Shown here: in pieces, positions 21,628 to 33,798 of the stretch | Position numbering within the stretch: position 1 is the stretch's first letter | Layout: every line of letters starts with the position of its first letter | DNA from: Amanita rubescens | Lineage: Eukaryota > Basidiomycota > Agaricomycetes > Agaricales > Amanitaceae | Length of the DNA: 64,000 bases | Reading direction: 5' to 3' | Assembly (NCBI GenBank): GCA_015039365.1 | Contig: WION01000025.1 | Coordinates: 124,001 to 188,000, forward strand | Made by a program: the position numbers and the translations under genes | Notes under the pieces: generated by a model | The model's database searches: none | Told to the model about the DNA's origin: nothing | What the model saw: the letters and a program-made list of their open reading frames with translations, nothing else

Positions 21628-23930
21628 TCAGAGTTTCCTACGTTTCTTATATTCGTCAAGGATATCCTCGGCATTTGATAAGTTCTTTTGGGGTTCCCAA
21701 GTGTTTTCGCTTGTATCATAGCCTTTCCATTTGACGAGAAACTGTAATTGATGTCCGATCTTTCGGTGTGCGAGAATAGCTTCTATTTCGTATTCTTCTG
21801 ATCCTTCTATCAGATCAGGTGGTGGACGTGTGTCGTTAGGTCCATGGAATTCTGTTTCTTTAAATGGTGATAGTAGACATGCGTGGAAAACGCTGTGTAT
21901 CTTCCATTGTTTTGGTAAGTCTAATTGATAGGTGACAGGTCCTAAGACTTTCTTTATCTTGAAGGGTCCTTCTCGTTTAGGTGCGAGTTTACGTGATTGA
22001 TAAGGAATGCGTAGGTTCTTTGAATCTAGCCAAACCTTTTCTCCTTCTTTGAACGGTTTAGAGTGTTTCATCGTTCGTTGTGCCATTTTGAGGCGTGCAA
22101 GGTCGTGTGGTGCCAGAGCTTCTTCTCTTGCTTTGATCAGGAGTCTGATGCGTTCGTCTGCTACAGGGGTAGCTGACTGTTCTGTTACCTGGGGTAGTGC
22201 CACAGGGTTAGATCCATACATGAGATAGAATGGTGATTGTTTCAGTTCTTCATGTGTTCTAGAATTATGAGCGAATTGCGCGATAGGAAGTATCTTATTC
22301 CATTTGTCTGGTTCATAAGCGCAGAATATGCGGAGGTATACTTCAAGTATGGTGTTATAGTGTTCCGTTTGTCCATCTGTTTGAGGGTGAAAGGCGGTGC
22401 TCATTTTGTGTTTGATCTGAAGTGCGCTGGTTATCCCTTTGAAGACTTTTGCTGCGAATTGCGGTCCTCTGTCAGATATCATAATGTCTGGTAATCCGAA
22501 GTTCTTGAAAACTTCTTTGATGTAGAGGTCGGCGGTTTCGGCTGATGTAATAGTTTTATTACAGGGACATAGAATTACTCCCTTTGAAAGTCCTTGGTCG
22601 ACCACGACAAAGATAGAATCAAAACCGTCACTAGGCGGTAGATCGGTGATGAAATCCATAGTAATCTGTTGAAATGGTCGGTGGGCATAGGATTTAATCG
22701 GCATTAGGGGTGTGGCGGTGGGGTGTGTATTAGGTTTCATCTGTTGACAGGTAAGACATCCGTCGATAAAACTTTTGACAAGTGTTGTCATTCTAGGCCA
22801 CCAATAGTGTTCCCTTAGTAGGCTAAGTGTTTTGAAGAATCCAGGGTGTCCTGCGCTCGGTGCTTCGTGGTATTCTTTAATAATAGATCGGCGAAGATCG
22901 GAGTTCATCGGAACATATGCTTTGTTTTTAAATAGGATAATTCCATCATCTTCGGTCCAATCGGTGATTGCTGTGCGGAGGGGCGCTGTTCCTTTCTCCT
23001 TTAAGCATCTTCTAATAGTTTCAGCAAACTCATCGGTTTGAGTTGCATTCTTTACTTGATCTCGGAGATCTTCGGCGATGACTTGAATGAATAGTGAGTC
23101 AGGGAGCATTGTGACTGTTTCGTCATCTTCTTCTCCATTGGTGTGATCTGGTCGGCGGGATAAGGTGTCCGCTTGAGTTAGTTTTGCTCCAGGTACATGA
23201 ATTAGTTGGTAATTATATCTTGAGAGATTATTCCACCATCTTGCTTGTCTAGCTGTGAGACGTTGTGGTGTGCGGTAATAGGTTAAGTTTTTGTGATCGC
23301 AATGTATAGTGAGTGTGTGTTCTGCTCTGAGCAGTAGGTATTTCCATTTGTCAAGGGCGTAAATTATGGCAAAGAGCTCTCGGTCGTAGATTTGCCAATT
23401 TCGTTCAGTAGGCGTAAGTGCGTGTGAGAGATATCCACAAGGGTGTAGGTCTCCGTTTTCGTCTTTCTGCATTAAGGCGGCTCCGACAGCCCATTTAGAT
23501 GCGTCTGTTTCAAGTATGAAAGGTTGATTGACATCTGGCATCTTTAGTACTGGTGCTGTTACGAAACTTTCTTTTAACGAGTCGAAGGCGACTCTACATT
23601 CTAGTGTCCATTCCCATATCTTGTTTTTCTTCGTTAAGTCGTGAAGGGGTCGTGCGAGGTGTGCGAATCTGGATATGAAACGTCTGTAGTAATTACAAAT
23701 CCAAGAAACGAGCATACTTGTTTAACTGTTGTCGGAGGGGGCCAGTCTCTGATTCCAGCGAGTTTTATTGGATCCATTTTTATTGTGTCTTTTGTGATAA
23801 TCATGCCTAAGAAGTCTACTTCTTCGGCGGCAAATTTGCATTTTTCAAGTTTCAGGTAAAGATCGTGTTCTTTTAATTTTGCGAGTACTAGCTTTGTTCT
23901 TTTCTTGAGTTCTTGTTTGTTGCGCGCGTG
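21628..23930 (-). pseudogene. E1 pol, 3' part: RT end, RNase H, integrase, chromodomain
   Basis: The sequence continues from the point where E2 interrupts the RT. A first stretch in one frame ends ...[12 protein letters not shown], and a one-base deletion near 23698-23703 shifts the frame, after which [21 protein letters not shown] follows to 21628 without a break. RNase H is marked by FILETDASKWAVGAAL and YDRELFAIIYALDKWKY. Integrase has the zinc-binding region around HPGFFKTLSLLREHYWWP...CLTCQQMK and the catalytic core with MDFITDLP, ISDRGPQF and HPQTDGQTE (the DDE residues). The C-terminal chromodomain reads EIEAILAHRKIG..QFLVKWKGYDTSENTWEP. It would be part of the virus-like replication complex of the element; the frameshift and the insertion inactivate it. 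Confidence 0.85.
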
Positions 23931-24383
23931 TGTTACAAACGTACGTCATGGCCTATCTTCATTTTATCTTATCATCTATGTCATCCCTCCTATGTCATTA
24001 TTTGCATATGCGTTCCTTCCGGAACATTCATCGTTTATCATATGCCAATTACTTTTATCACATGTATGTCGTTTTCACATGTTAACCGTTTCATTATCAC
24101 ATGTTAACCGTTTCATTATCACATGTAACCGTTTTCATTATCACATGTATATATACTTACCATATTTGCATATGTACTTTGTACTATATAAATCACGTAA
24201 ATATACGACTAGACCTCAGTCTAGTTTTAACAGTCAAAATCTGTCTCGTTATCGTCTAAGTTCCCTTGAAAGACTTATCCGATAACACTCTTATACTTTG
24301 AACGTTCTTAAGTGCCGGAACTCCCTTGAGGAACCTACGGTACCTGATAGGCTTGACTTATCAGCGAACGAACAAACGTAACA
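23931..24383 (+). repeat. E2 5' LTR
   Basis: 453 bp. A TATA box (CTATATAAATC near 24184-24194) lies about 30 bases before GTCTAGTTTTA at 24219, the likely RNA 5' end. ATCACATGTTAACCG-type short repeats lie at about 24075-24135. Confidence 0.9.
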
Positions 24384-24384
24384 A

Positions 24385-24395
24385 TAAAACTAGAC
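24385..24395 (+). promoter_or_regulatory. E2 self-primer binding site
   Basis: TAAAACTAGAC, one base after the LTR, is the exact 11-nt complement of GTCTAGTTTTA at 24219-24229, the predicted 5' end of the transcript. There is no TGG-type tRNA primer site. This is the layout of Tf1, whose mRNA 5' end folds back and primes reverse transcription. Confidence 0.75.
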
Positions 24396-24444
24396 TCCTC
24401 TCCGAGCACGATAGCTTTAACGCTCTCACCTCCCATCATTCACC

Positions 24445-26223
24445 ATTGCTCCACGACAATCTAAAAGTACCCCTCCGAATAACGCCAAACAAAACCCCCT
24501 TGACCATCTCTATTATCTCGACGAACATTCCATTCATTGGGATAAACGAGAAAACGGCTGGAGTTATACCGCTTCAGGAAAACCCGTACCAGGTCACCAG
24601 TTTTGGGTAAAACAAAAACTTGGAAGACCACCAAATCAATCCTTCCCGTTCGAAGGAGGATTATATCTAAACGAACGCAAACTTGCCTTTCACGAAGGAA
24701 GTAAACGTTGGTACGCCACTGAATCGGAAACAGGAGAAGAACCATACTTTATTAGAGACGAATACTTTGAAGGAGAACCCTTCATAGGAGGAAAAGAGGA
24801 GTTAACACGAACTGCGCTACAACGTTGGAAGAAAGCGAACGAACCAGAAACCTTAACCACTAGCCAAGAAACTCCCGTTGCATCACCACACGTTCATTAC
24901 AGAGAAAGCGCTGAACCGTCAGGAGAGTCCGATAAAGAAGATAGTAAAGATTCCTTCTCTGAACAAGAGAAAGAAGAAGAATCCCAAGATAAACTTGAAT
25001 ACGCACCTGGAACCGAAGACGTTGTTATACCCACAGTAGAACAATGAGTTGAAGACGAAACCTCAGCTCAACTCATCGCTTCCTTATCCCTTGCAACCGA
25101 ATCTAAACTCGAAGCTACACGACCCGCACCATCACCCCCTGTCGTATTTCCATACTTGTTTGCCCCACCAATCAACCCATTTCCTTCTAGAAAAGGAAAA
25201 GAACGAGATATGAGTGGATCAGGACCCCGGACCGAACCAAGGTCAGACCTACCCAAGATCAAACCTCCTAAACCGTTCGAAGGAGATCGAAAATATCTCA
25301 ATCCGTTCATAGCGAAAGCCGAATTATTCATGAAAATGAATAAAATGACGAATGCTCAAGATAAGATACAGTTCATTATGTATCATATTGATGGCAACGC
25401 TCAACAATGGCGCGACAACAAAATAACTGAATATGACGCCGAAACGACAAAATACGCCAACTATGACGCTTTTATTAAAGAACTGAAAGAAGATTGGGGA
25501 CAAGTAGACGAAGCAGGACTAGCCATGCACAGATTACTCACATGGAGAAAACTCCCAAAGCAATCAATTAATCAATATATTGCGCGCGTCGATCGAGACA
25601 TCAATTTAGCCAAAATCACTGATGATACGACGAAATGTCATCTCCTAGTTTTAGGATTACCAAACACCTTACGAGAAAAACTACGACTAGGAGGTGCCCC
25701 GACAACCTATAAATCATTACGAACTCGTATCCTTGACATAGAAGTGGCGAACACCTTATTCTCCACTTTTGGTCAAGTAAAAGAGTTTGATGACAAAATG
25801 GAAGTCGATGAGGCTGTACTAGAATTAAACCGACAAGCACGACAAATGCAGATTGCTGAAACCTCCATGGAATGGGTAAAAACCGCTGTATGCTATGGAT
25901 GCGGAAAAACAGGACATTTAATCTCGGACTGCCCTAATCCCAAAAAGAAACGACAAAACCTTGGGAATTCACGAGGAAGGGCAGCCCCTAGAGGACAATT
26001 TCGAGGAAAACCACGCGGCCGAAATAATAACCGCAACAAAGGGAAAGGAAAAGGAAAAAGAATCAGAGCGCTGAATGCGGATAGCGATGAAGACGACAGT
26101 GGCTCGTCAAGTGAAGAATCCAACAGTGAAAACGACGAAGACCAAAGAATCGCCGTCATACGAGAAATGGCGAAAACATTACCACGAAGCGCCCGCCGAA
26201 AATTGAATAAAAAGGGTTTTTAG
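24445..26223 (+). pseudogene. E2 gag with one in-frame TGA
   Basis: An open frame runs from about 24420 through a TGA at 25045-25047 to the TAG at 26221-26223. The upstream part (YYLDEHSIHWDKRENGW..., then FWVKQKLGRPP) matches the N-terminal part of E1 Gag, so it belongs to the protein. No ATG precedes it; an ATT in a CACCATTG context at 24445 is a possible start. Downstream are the capsid-like region (PPKPFEGDRKYLNPFIAKAELFMKM) and the zinc knuckle CYGCGKTGHLISDC, then a basic Arg/Lys/Gly tail and an acidic SDEDDSGSSSEES stretch. Gag packages the RNA. The TGA probably arose from CGA. Confidence 0.75.
26214..26220 (+). promoter_or_regulatory. E2 -1 frameshift heptamer GGGTTTT
   Basis: The gag frame reads AAG GGT TTT TAG, and slipping back one base gives GGG TTT TTA GAA, which opens directly into pol. 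The heptamer fits X XXY YYZ in the correct phase and abuts the gag stop. Confidence 0.7.
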
Positions 26224-29200
26224 AACGAGACGACGATGAATCAGCGTCCGTCGTCTCTGAAGACGAACAACTATGTATAAATGGTGTAACAGTATCTTCT
26301 ATATCCAGAAATAAAATCACCGTTCCCATTACCAAATGTTCGAATCTAAAAACCGCTGAAACTAAAGCCCTTATCGACTCTGGCGCACAAGGAAAATTCG
26401 TCGATAGCTCACTCGTCAATTGGAACGAAATCACTCGCTTAAGGAAACCCATCCCAGTGCGAAATGTGGACGGAACAAATAACAAGTCTGGAGATATACG
26501 GTATAAAATCCAGATAAGCTATAACATCGAAAACAACCGGTTTAAAGACTGGTTTTATGTCACACAACTAGGCGATCAACGACTGATACTAGGATTACCT
26601 TGGCTCCGAGAAATCAACCCCAGAATAGATTGGTCTGAAGGAACAGTTAGATTCCCCGACGAAAGGAAGATCGATCCGGAAGAAGAAACTACGTTTGATT
26701 ATGACGAAGAAACTGAAATGTACCTTCGGTATATTCAAAAAGAAGAAGAATTGAACGCAGATGAGGACGAAGATCTCGAGACTGATCACCTTTGGATCCA
26801 AGCGAAAACATCAGCGTCTCAAGCGCTCGCACATGAACACGAAGATAAATCTACGAAAGTAGAATTACCCCCTGAATATGACAAATGGAGAAAAGTTTTT
26901 GATAAACAGACATCAGAACGATTTCCCATTTCACGACAATGGGATCATGCGATAGATCTAAAAGAAGGGTTTAAACCTAAAGTAGCGAAGAACTACCCGT
27001 TATCAATCCACGAGGAACAGCTAATGAATAAATGGGTCGACGAACAGCTCAAAAAAGGCTACATTCGACCATCACAATCTCCGCAAGCGTCTCCTTTCTT
27101 TTACGTTGCAAAGAAAGAAAAAGGAGAGTTGAGACCTTGCCAAGATTACCGATACATCAATAGCTGGACGAAACGAAATGCCTATCCCCTTCCTTTAGTA
27201 TCCGACTTATTATTAAAACTAAGAAAAGCAAAATACTTCTCCAAATTAGACCTCCGATGGGGTTACAATAATGTGCGAATAAAAAAAGGCGACGAATGGA
27301 AAGCTGCGTTCACGACGAACCGTGGTCTCTTCGAGCCTACTGTAATGCTCTTTGGATTATGCAATTCACCGTCAACATTTCAAACGATGATGAACGAATA
27401 CTTCCGTGACATGATAGCCGAAGGATGGCTAGTCGTCTATATTGACGATATGTTGATATATGGAGCGAACGAGGAAGAAACGAGGGAGCGCACTAAGCAA
27501 GTCTTGCAACGGCTGAAAGAAAACGATCTGTTCCTGAAACTGGAAAAATGTAAATTCGTCGCCAAGGAAGTCGAATTCCTTGGGATGATCGTCAAAGAAG
27601 GAAAGATCATGATGGACCCCGTAAAACTCGCTGGAATCAGCAAATGGCCCGAACCGAAAACTGTTAAACAAATACGGTCATTTCTAGGGTTCGCGAACTT
27701 TTACAGGAAATTTATAGGAAATTACGCCGAAATAGTAGCTCCGCTCACGGAACTTACGAAGAGAACAGTTCCCTTCCGATGGGATGCAGAATGTCAGAAA
27801 GCATTTGACACGTTAAAGGAGAAATTCCTAGAAGAACCGGTTCTAGTTATGCCAGATCCAACGAAACCGTTTTTATTAGAGACCGATGCGTCAAACTGGG
27901 CGGTAGGAGCCGTCCTGAAACAACGGGGATCTGATGGAGAACTGCACCCATGCGGATTTATCAGTCATCGGTTAAGCGATACCGAACAAAGATATCAAGT
28001 ATACGATCGCGAGTTATTAGCAATAAAGAAAGCGTTTGAAACCTGGAGACACCTTCTTAAAGGAAGCCCACATACGATTATGATCCACTGTGATCATAAG
28101 AATTTATCATATTACAAACATCCGCAGAAGATGACCGCCAGACAGTCACGCTGGTGGCAAGAAATCACGGAGTTTGATATCAAGTTAGAACATGTCCCTG
28201 GATCAAAACTTATTCAGGCAGACGCTTTATCGAGACGCCCTGACCATATTAACGAAGAAGAGGCAAAAGCAAAAGAAATCCCACAAACCATGATCTCTGA
28301 TGACATGGTTATCGCCGCGATCAATGTATCTTGGGCAGACAAAATCACCGAATTATTACCACAAGATAAATTTGCTAAAGTTGTAATCGACGGTCTCAAA
28401 CACGGAAAACTACCCCTCCGATCAAAGTTTAGTGACTGGAAGAACGATAACAACATCATTCGTTATCAAGGACGCGTTTATGTTCCTCAAAACGAAGAAT
28501 TACGAAACGAAATAATCAAGTCACATCACGACCCCGTAGTTATGGGTCACCCTGGACGATTAAAAACACTAGAGCTTATCCGCCGCGACTATTATTGGCC
28601 TGGAATGACAACGACCGTATCTAAATGGGTCGAAGGCTGTCCCTTATGTCAACAAATGAAGGTTAATACACATCCGATCACACCGGGTTTGATGCCTATT
28701 AAATCCCACGCCACACGCCCATTCGAACAAGTTTCAATGGACTTCATCACAGATCTGCCAATTATCGACGGTTTTGATTCTGTTTTGACCGTGGTCGATC
28801 AAGGCTTAACAAAGGGCGTAATATTCATACCATGCAAAAAATCTTTTACCGCTATGGATACCGCCAACTCTTACATTAACGATGTTTACAAACGATACGG
28901 GTTACCGAACCCTCATCTCTGATAGAGGACCACAATTTACCTCTAAAGTTTTCGAAGAAATCTGCAAGATCTTCGGAATTAACCATAGAAAGTCGACCGC
29001 CTTTCATCCGCAAACTGACGGAGAATCGGAACGACTCAATCAGGAGCTAGAAACCTACCTCCGGTTATACTGCGTTGATCATCCAAAACAGTGGAAAGAT
29101 CACCTGCCATTAGCAGAATTCGCGCACAATCAACGGATACATCAATCTACCAAGATGACGCCGTTTGAAATCATGTTTGGAATAGAGCCTGTGGCTATCC

Positions 29201-29808
29201 CCACAGCATTCCCGCGAATCAACGTACCCGCCGCTGAAGACCGCTTCAAGGTCTTAACACAAATACGAGACGAAGCTCTCACCGCACACGAATTAGCTAG
29301 ACAGCTAATGACTCAACGTGTCAAAAGGAAATCTCCCGCATTCAAAGAAGGAGACCTGGTATGGCTAGACTCACGAAACCTGAAAACTGGACAAATAAGA
29401 AAATTCTCGCCTAGACGAGAAGGACCATTCAAGATCGAAAAGATCTTAGGACCTGTCACCGCTAAACTTGAACTTCCCCCAAGATGGAAGATTCACCCCG
29501 TTTTTCATGTTTCACTCCTTACCCCTTATCATGAAAACGAAACACATGGTCCAAACTTTACTAGACCAACCCCAGACCTTATAGATAACAAAGAAGAATA
29601 CGAAATCGAGACGATTGTCTCGCACCGAAGAAAAGGAAACCAATGGCAATTTTTAGTCAAATGGAAAGGTTATCCGACATCTGACAATTCATGGGAAACC
29701 GAGGAAAACTTAGAACACTCCGAGGAGACCTTAAACGAATATAAGGAACAACATAGAATTACAGCAATTGTCCCCACTACTCGTAAATCACGAAAACGCC
29801 GTTCTTGA
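26214..29808 (+). pseudogene. E2 pol: protease, RT, RNase H, integrase, chromodomain (one frameshift)
   Basis: The frame opens at the slippery site. Protease: ALIDSGAQGKF (about 26370-26400). RT: the region around YINSWTKRNAYPLP, LDLRWGYNNVRI and YIDDMLIYG. RNase H: LLETDASNWAVGAVL and YDRELLAIKKAFETW. Integrase: HPGRLKTLELIRRDYYWPG, CPLCQQMK, MDFITDLP, then a one-base insertion in the run AACCCTC near 28909-28913 shifts the frame; the new frame continues LISDRGPQF, HPQTDGESERLNQEL, and ends in a chromodomain (VSHRRKGNQWQFLVKWKGY). All catalytic motifs survive apart from the frameshift. Loss looks recent because nothing else is damaged. Confidence 0.85.
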
Positions 29809-29812
29809 AACC

Positions 29813-31963
29813 ATGTCTTCCCCCATTAACAACCCGTCCGCCGCTGCTACTCCAGCCGCTTCAACAGTCGTCGAGGAAATCGTCCCTCCGACCCCTTCTA
29901 GGGAGGAATCGCCCGCACCATTGCCAATTCCTCCTCCTACCTGTATGTTACATTATATATCCATCGGTACAGAATGGTTCCCTATAATTCCTTCTGACGA
30001 AGAATTCGTACCCCGAAATGAAGATTCTTCATCTTCTAACTCATCCTATACCTTCCCATCATCAAACACTTCTACGATAGAAGAACTAATGCGAAACGTC
30101 ACAGATATGGGGAACGCTATTCTCCCTAACACTCCTGTGCCACCTGAAATGCAGGAAATGGTAGCTCAAGTATTCGCCACCAGAGACCAAATGGTCATCA
30201 CCTATGCACGCGGACCACGTCCTGACACCACCCCTGAGGATATCCGGATCATGCGAGAAGGACTACTCATGTTCAATACCACCGCTTTTACTCTGGGAGT
30301 TCCTCCCATTGATGAAGAACTCGTCGACGACTACCTTGAAAGGGCAAGAACCATCGCCGCCACCAATGCTGCAACCACCGCCGCCATCTCTGCCGCCGCT
30401 AATGCTGTTGCCGCCGAAATCGATACCATCACCGTTAATGCTGCTATCGATGACGAGATCAATGAAAGACTCGTCAATCCCATCTCAATCCCTATTGTCT
30501 TCCCAGAAGACACTCCATCGCCAAGACCCCTTTACACCCCGTTGGATTTAATGAGGGAAACCCACGCTCGATCCATGAGCCCAGTACCTAGACTCCCTGC
30601 CGAAGGACCTATTCCTAGGTTCTATTTCCAGCACGCCTCTGTCAATGACGACAACTTTAACGTGCCCGCACCTGACATTCCCGCTATAAACGTCATCTTG
30701 ACACATTACGCCATCCCCTCCTTCATCGATCCAATAATTCGACGAGCCTTTTACCGAATCTGGACGCTCTTCACGTCCTGGACCTTTGCCAACAACTATC
30801 TATTCATCTTAAATAGATATGTTCGCCCTGATCTGATGGCCCTCGTTAACGTCATCATTAATCTCACCCGTCGGTTCCGAGAACCGCAACGTAACCGCTG
30901 GATCACTTTGATGATCTGGAATAATATTCATTGGTTTTGTGACCTACGAGGAGACGTATACCTCGAAGAAGCAACCCGTCTTACCACCGCCGGACATCGT
31001 CACCATTTCATCCAACCAACACGACAACCCGCTTTAGACACTGGCATGGCCTGGATGCACGGACGCCCTGTATTTCCCCGCACTCCCGTCAATGCCACGT
31101 TCGAATGAATTCGAACTCTTAGTGACCGACTCAACCCGATGATGACCCCTGATGGTTGGGACATAACTATATTACGACAACTACAAACGACGATTAACAA
31201 TCTCGTGTGGAGGCACGATCGTAACCCTAATAGACCCAATGCCAGTAACGAATACCAAGACGCCGCCGTCATCGCACTCCAAACAGGACATACAATTGAA
31301 GGACGCGATGTCCCTATCCTTGAAAACCCGACACGTCGCACCATCTTTCACCTGCACGGACCTGATCCCTCAACCGAACGATTGGTATCATTCGAACCGA
31401 ATAACCTAGCCTTCGAGGGAGAAGACATCCCTGGAACTCAAGGTTGTTACATGTGCGGAGCCCCGCATCACACTACCGAACACCATCGACGACGAGAAAT
31501 ACGCCGAGGACCGGTACATGAGGAAACCCCGCCTCCCACTTATCCAGACGCTATAACACAATCATCGCTGCCCACGCCGTTTGAACAAATCCCAGAAAGA
31601 CGAATTTCTACCGCTTCGCCCGCTACTACTATCGATTCCGCCCAACTCGAACAAGGCGAACCTTCCCCGCTTATCGAAAGAAGACGACGAGGGACAAATA
31701 CTCGTCCTCCAGGCAACCGCTTCACTACTACTACTACTGGACCTCCACCATCACGACGAAACCTTGGAAATCGTCGAGGCCAATCCACACGAGGACAGTC
31801 GACACGACATGTCGCCACTATGACCGCCTCGAATACACGAGAAGAGCGACCAACTCTTCAAGAACGACTTACTGACAACCGCCGCCGCCGTCGTCATCCC
31901 TGGCAAGGAAATGAAGACTCTTACACCTACGACAGCGATGCTGAACACAATCGTGACACGTAG
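29813..31963 (+). pseudogene. E2 ORF3, extra ORF after pol, split by one TGA
   Basis: The ATG at 29813 lies five bases after the pol stop. The frame is open to a TGA at 31106-31108 (432 aa) and continues in the same frame to 31963, adding about 285 aa. The first third is acidic and Pro/Ser-rich; a middle segment rich in Ala/Thr (ATNAATTAAISAAANAVAAE) is predicted helical; next comes an aromatic region (FYRIWTLFTSWTFANNYLF). After the TGA a zinc-knuckle-like CYMCGAPHHTTEHH appears, then an arginine-rich tail. The TGA could have come from CGA by C to T. Two Gag-like zinc ligands at the end suggest nucleic-acid binding. Function unknown. Confidence 0.6.
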
Positions 31964-32020
31964 TCACAAGTAAATTCAATATTCGGCGAATATTGGACTT
32001 CGTATGTAGGAGAAGGGCTA

Positions 32021-32473
32021 TGTTACAAACGTACGTCATGGCCTATCTTCATTTTATCTTATCATCTATGTCATCCCTCCTATGTCATTATTTGCATATG
32101 CGTTCCTTCCGGAACATTCATCGTTTATCATATGCCAATTACTTTTATCACATGTATGTCGTTTTCACATGTTAACCGTTTCATTATCACATGTTAACCG
32201 TTTCATTATCACATGTAACCGTTTTCATTATCACATGTATATATACTTACCATATTTGCATATGTACTTTGTACTATATAAATCACGCAAATATACGACT
32301 AGACCTCAGTCTAGTTTTAACAGTCAAAATCTGTCTCGTTATCGTCTAAGTTCCCTTGAAAGACTTATCCGATAACACTCTTATACTTTGAACGTTCTTA
32401 AGTGCCGGAACTCCCTTGAGGAACCTACGGTACCTGATAGGCTTGACTTATCAGCGAACGAACAAACGTAACA
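32021..32473 (+). repeat. E2 3' LTR
   Basis: 453 bp, differing from the 5' LTR at one base that I could see (ATCACGCAAA against ATCACGTAAA). A purine-rich AGGAGAAGGG just before it (about 32008-32017) is the likely polypurine tract. Followed by the target duplication GCGTG. Confidence 0.9.
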
Positions 32474-33798
32474 GCGTGTATCAAGATGTCATCAATGTAA
32501 ATGGCGATCCATCCTTCGTTCATGAAGTCCCTGAAGTAATCGTCCATCATAGCTTGAAATGTTGCTGGTGAATTGCGTAATCCAAAGAACATAACTGTCG
32601 GTTCGAATAGTCCTTTATTCGTGATAAATGCGGCTTTCCATTCATCTCCTTCTTTGATGCGAACATTGTTGTATCCCCATCTGATGTCTAGTTTCGTAAA
32701 GTATTGCAATCCTTTAAGTTGTAGCATCAGATCGGATATGAGCGGTAAGGGGTAAGAGTTTGGTTTCGTATGTTCGTTCAAGTATCGGTAATCTTGGCAG
32801 GGTCTGAGTGTTTTGCTATCCTTCTTTTTGACATAAAAGAATGGTGCTGCCTGCGGAGATTTGGATGGTCGTATATATCCTTTAGCTAGTTGTTCTTTGA
32901 TCCATTCGTCAAGCGTATTTTGTTGTAATGGCGATATTGGGTAGATCTTCCCTTTCTTTGGTATAAAATCTTCGCGAAGTTCAATTGTGTGATCCCATGA
33001 TCTTCGGTCTGGGAATCGTTCTGACGCTTGTTTTTCAAATATCTCTTTCCATTCGAGATACTCAGGAGGTAGCGTGATTTCCTTCTGATCGGTGTTGTAC
33101 TTATGTTCCATTTGTTGAGCTGGTGAATAGCGATTAATCGTGATCTCGTCATAATCTTCTTCAGTCCATCTTCCTATGTCTTCAAATGGTGGTTTCCAAC
33201 TTAGACTCTTCTCTTCTGGTCCTTTGTGTGACAACAAATACCGAATTACGACGTCTTCTTCCCATTTAGGCATTGCTTCCTCATCGAGTTGATGCAAGAT
33301 GCTCCGTATTGATGCCTTCCATTCGTCTTCTTTGGAGTTACGGAACTCCAGAGTTCTATTCCTCCAGCTTATGATTGGGTCATGCTTCTCGAGCCACGGA
33401 AGCCCCAGTATCAAGTTTTGATCACCAAGTGAAGTGACCAAGAACCATTCGGTCATCTTCTTTCCATTGATATCGATGGTGATCAAACACTTGTCAGAAA
33501 TTTCTCCATTCGTATTATATGTGCTGTCAACGTTCTTGACTCGGATTGGTTTTGCGAGTTTCTTCTTTCTCCATTTGTGCGCGATTGATGAATTGATAAA
33601 TAAACCTTCTGCACCGCTGTCGACCAGTGCAGTCATTGATTCAGTGTCATCTTCGGTTTCAACTTCGAGGGGAATAGATAATCGATTGCTTGAAATAGAA
33701 CGTACTATTACAGGTGATATCGAAAGATCATCCTTTGGAGTTGAATCCGAAGTTATGGGACAAGCATCCACTGACATGTGTCCCACTGTCAAAAATCC
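32474..33798 (-). pseudogene. E1 pol, 5' part: protease and first half of RT
   Basis: The frame starts at the -1 slip site (GGATTTT at 33792-33798) and runs to the E2 insertion. Protease: ALVDSGAEGLFINSS, followed by LILGLPWLEKHDP. RT: WIKEQLAKGYIRPSKSPQAAP, LRPCQDYRYLNEHTKPNSYP, LDIRWGYNNVRI, and YIDDILIHA with the catalytic DD. The reading ends at the E2 LTR and resumes at 23930. The RT is closely related to that of E2 and E3. Confidence 0.85.

Larger units (their letters stand above)
23931..32473 (+). mobile_element. E2: Ty3/Gypsy chromovirus nested in E1, 8.5 kb
   Basis: Two 453-bp LTRs (TGTTACAAACG...AACGTAACA) with one difference seen between them, flanked by GCGTG on both sides (23926-23930 and 32474-32478). 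The element carries gag, pol and a third ORF on the plus strand, opposite to its host E1. It splits E1 pol just after the YIDDILIHA active-site motif of the reverse transcriptase. Its own genes have two in-frame TGA codons (gag 25045-25047, ORF3 31106-31108) and one frameshift in integrase (about 28910), so this copy is dead although the LTRs say it is recent. Confidence 0.9.
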
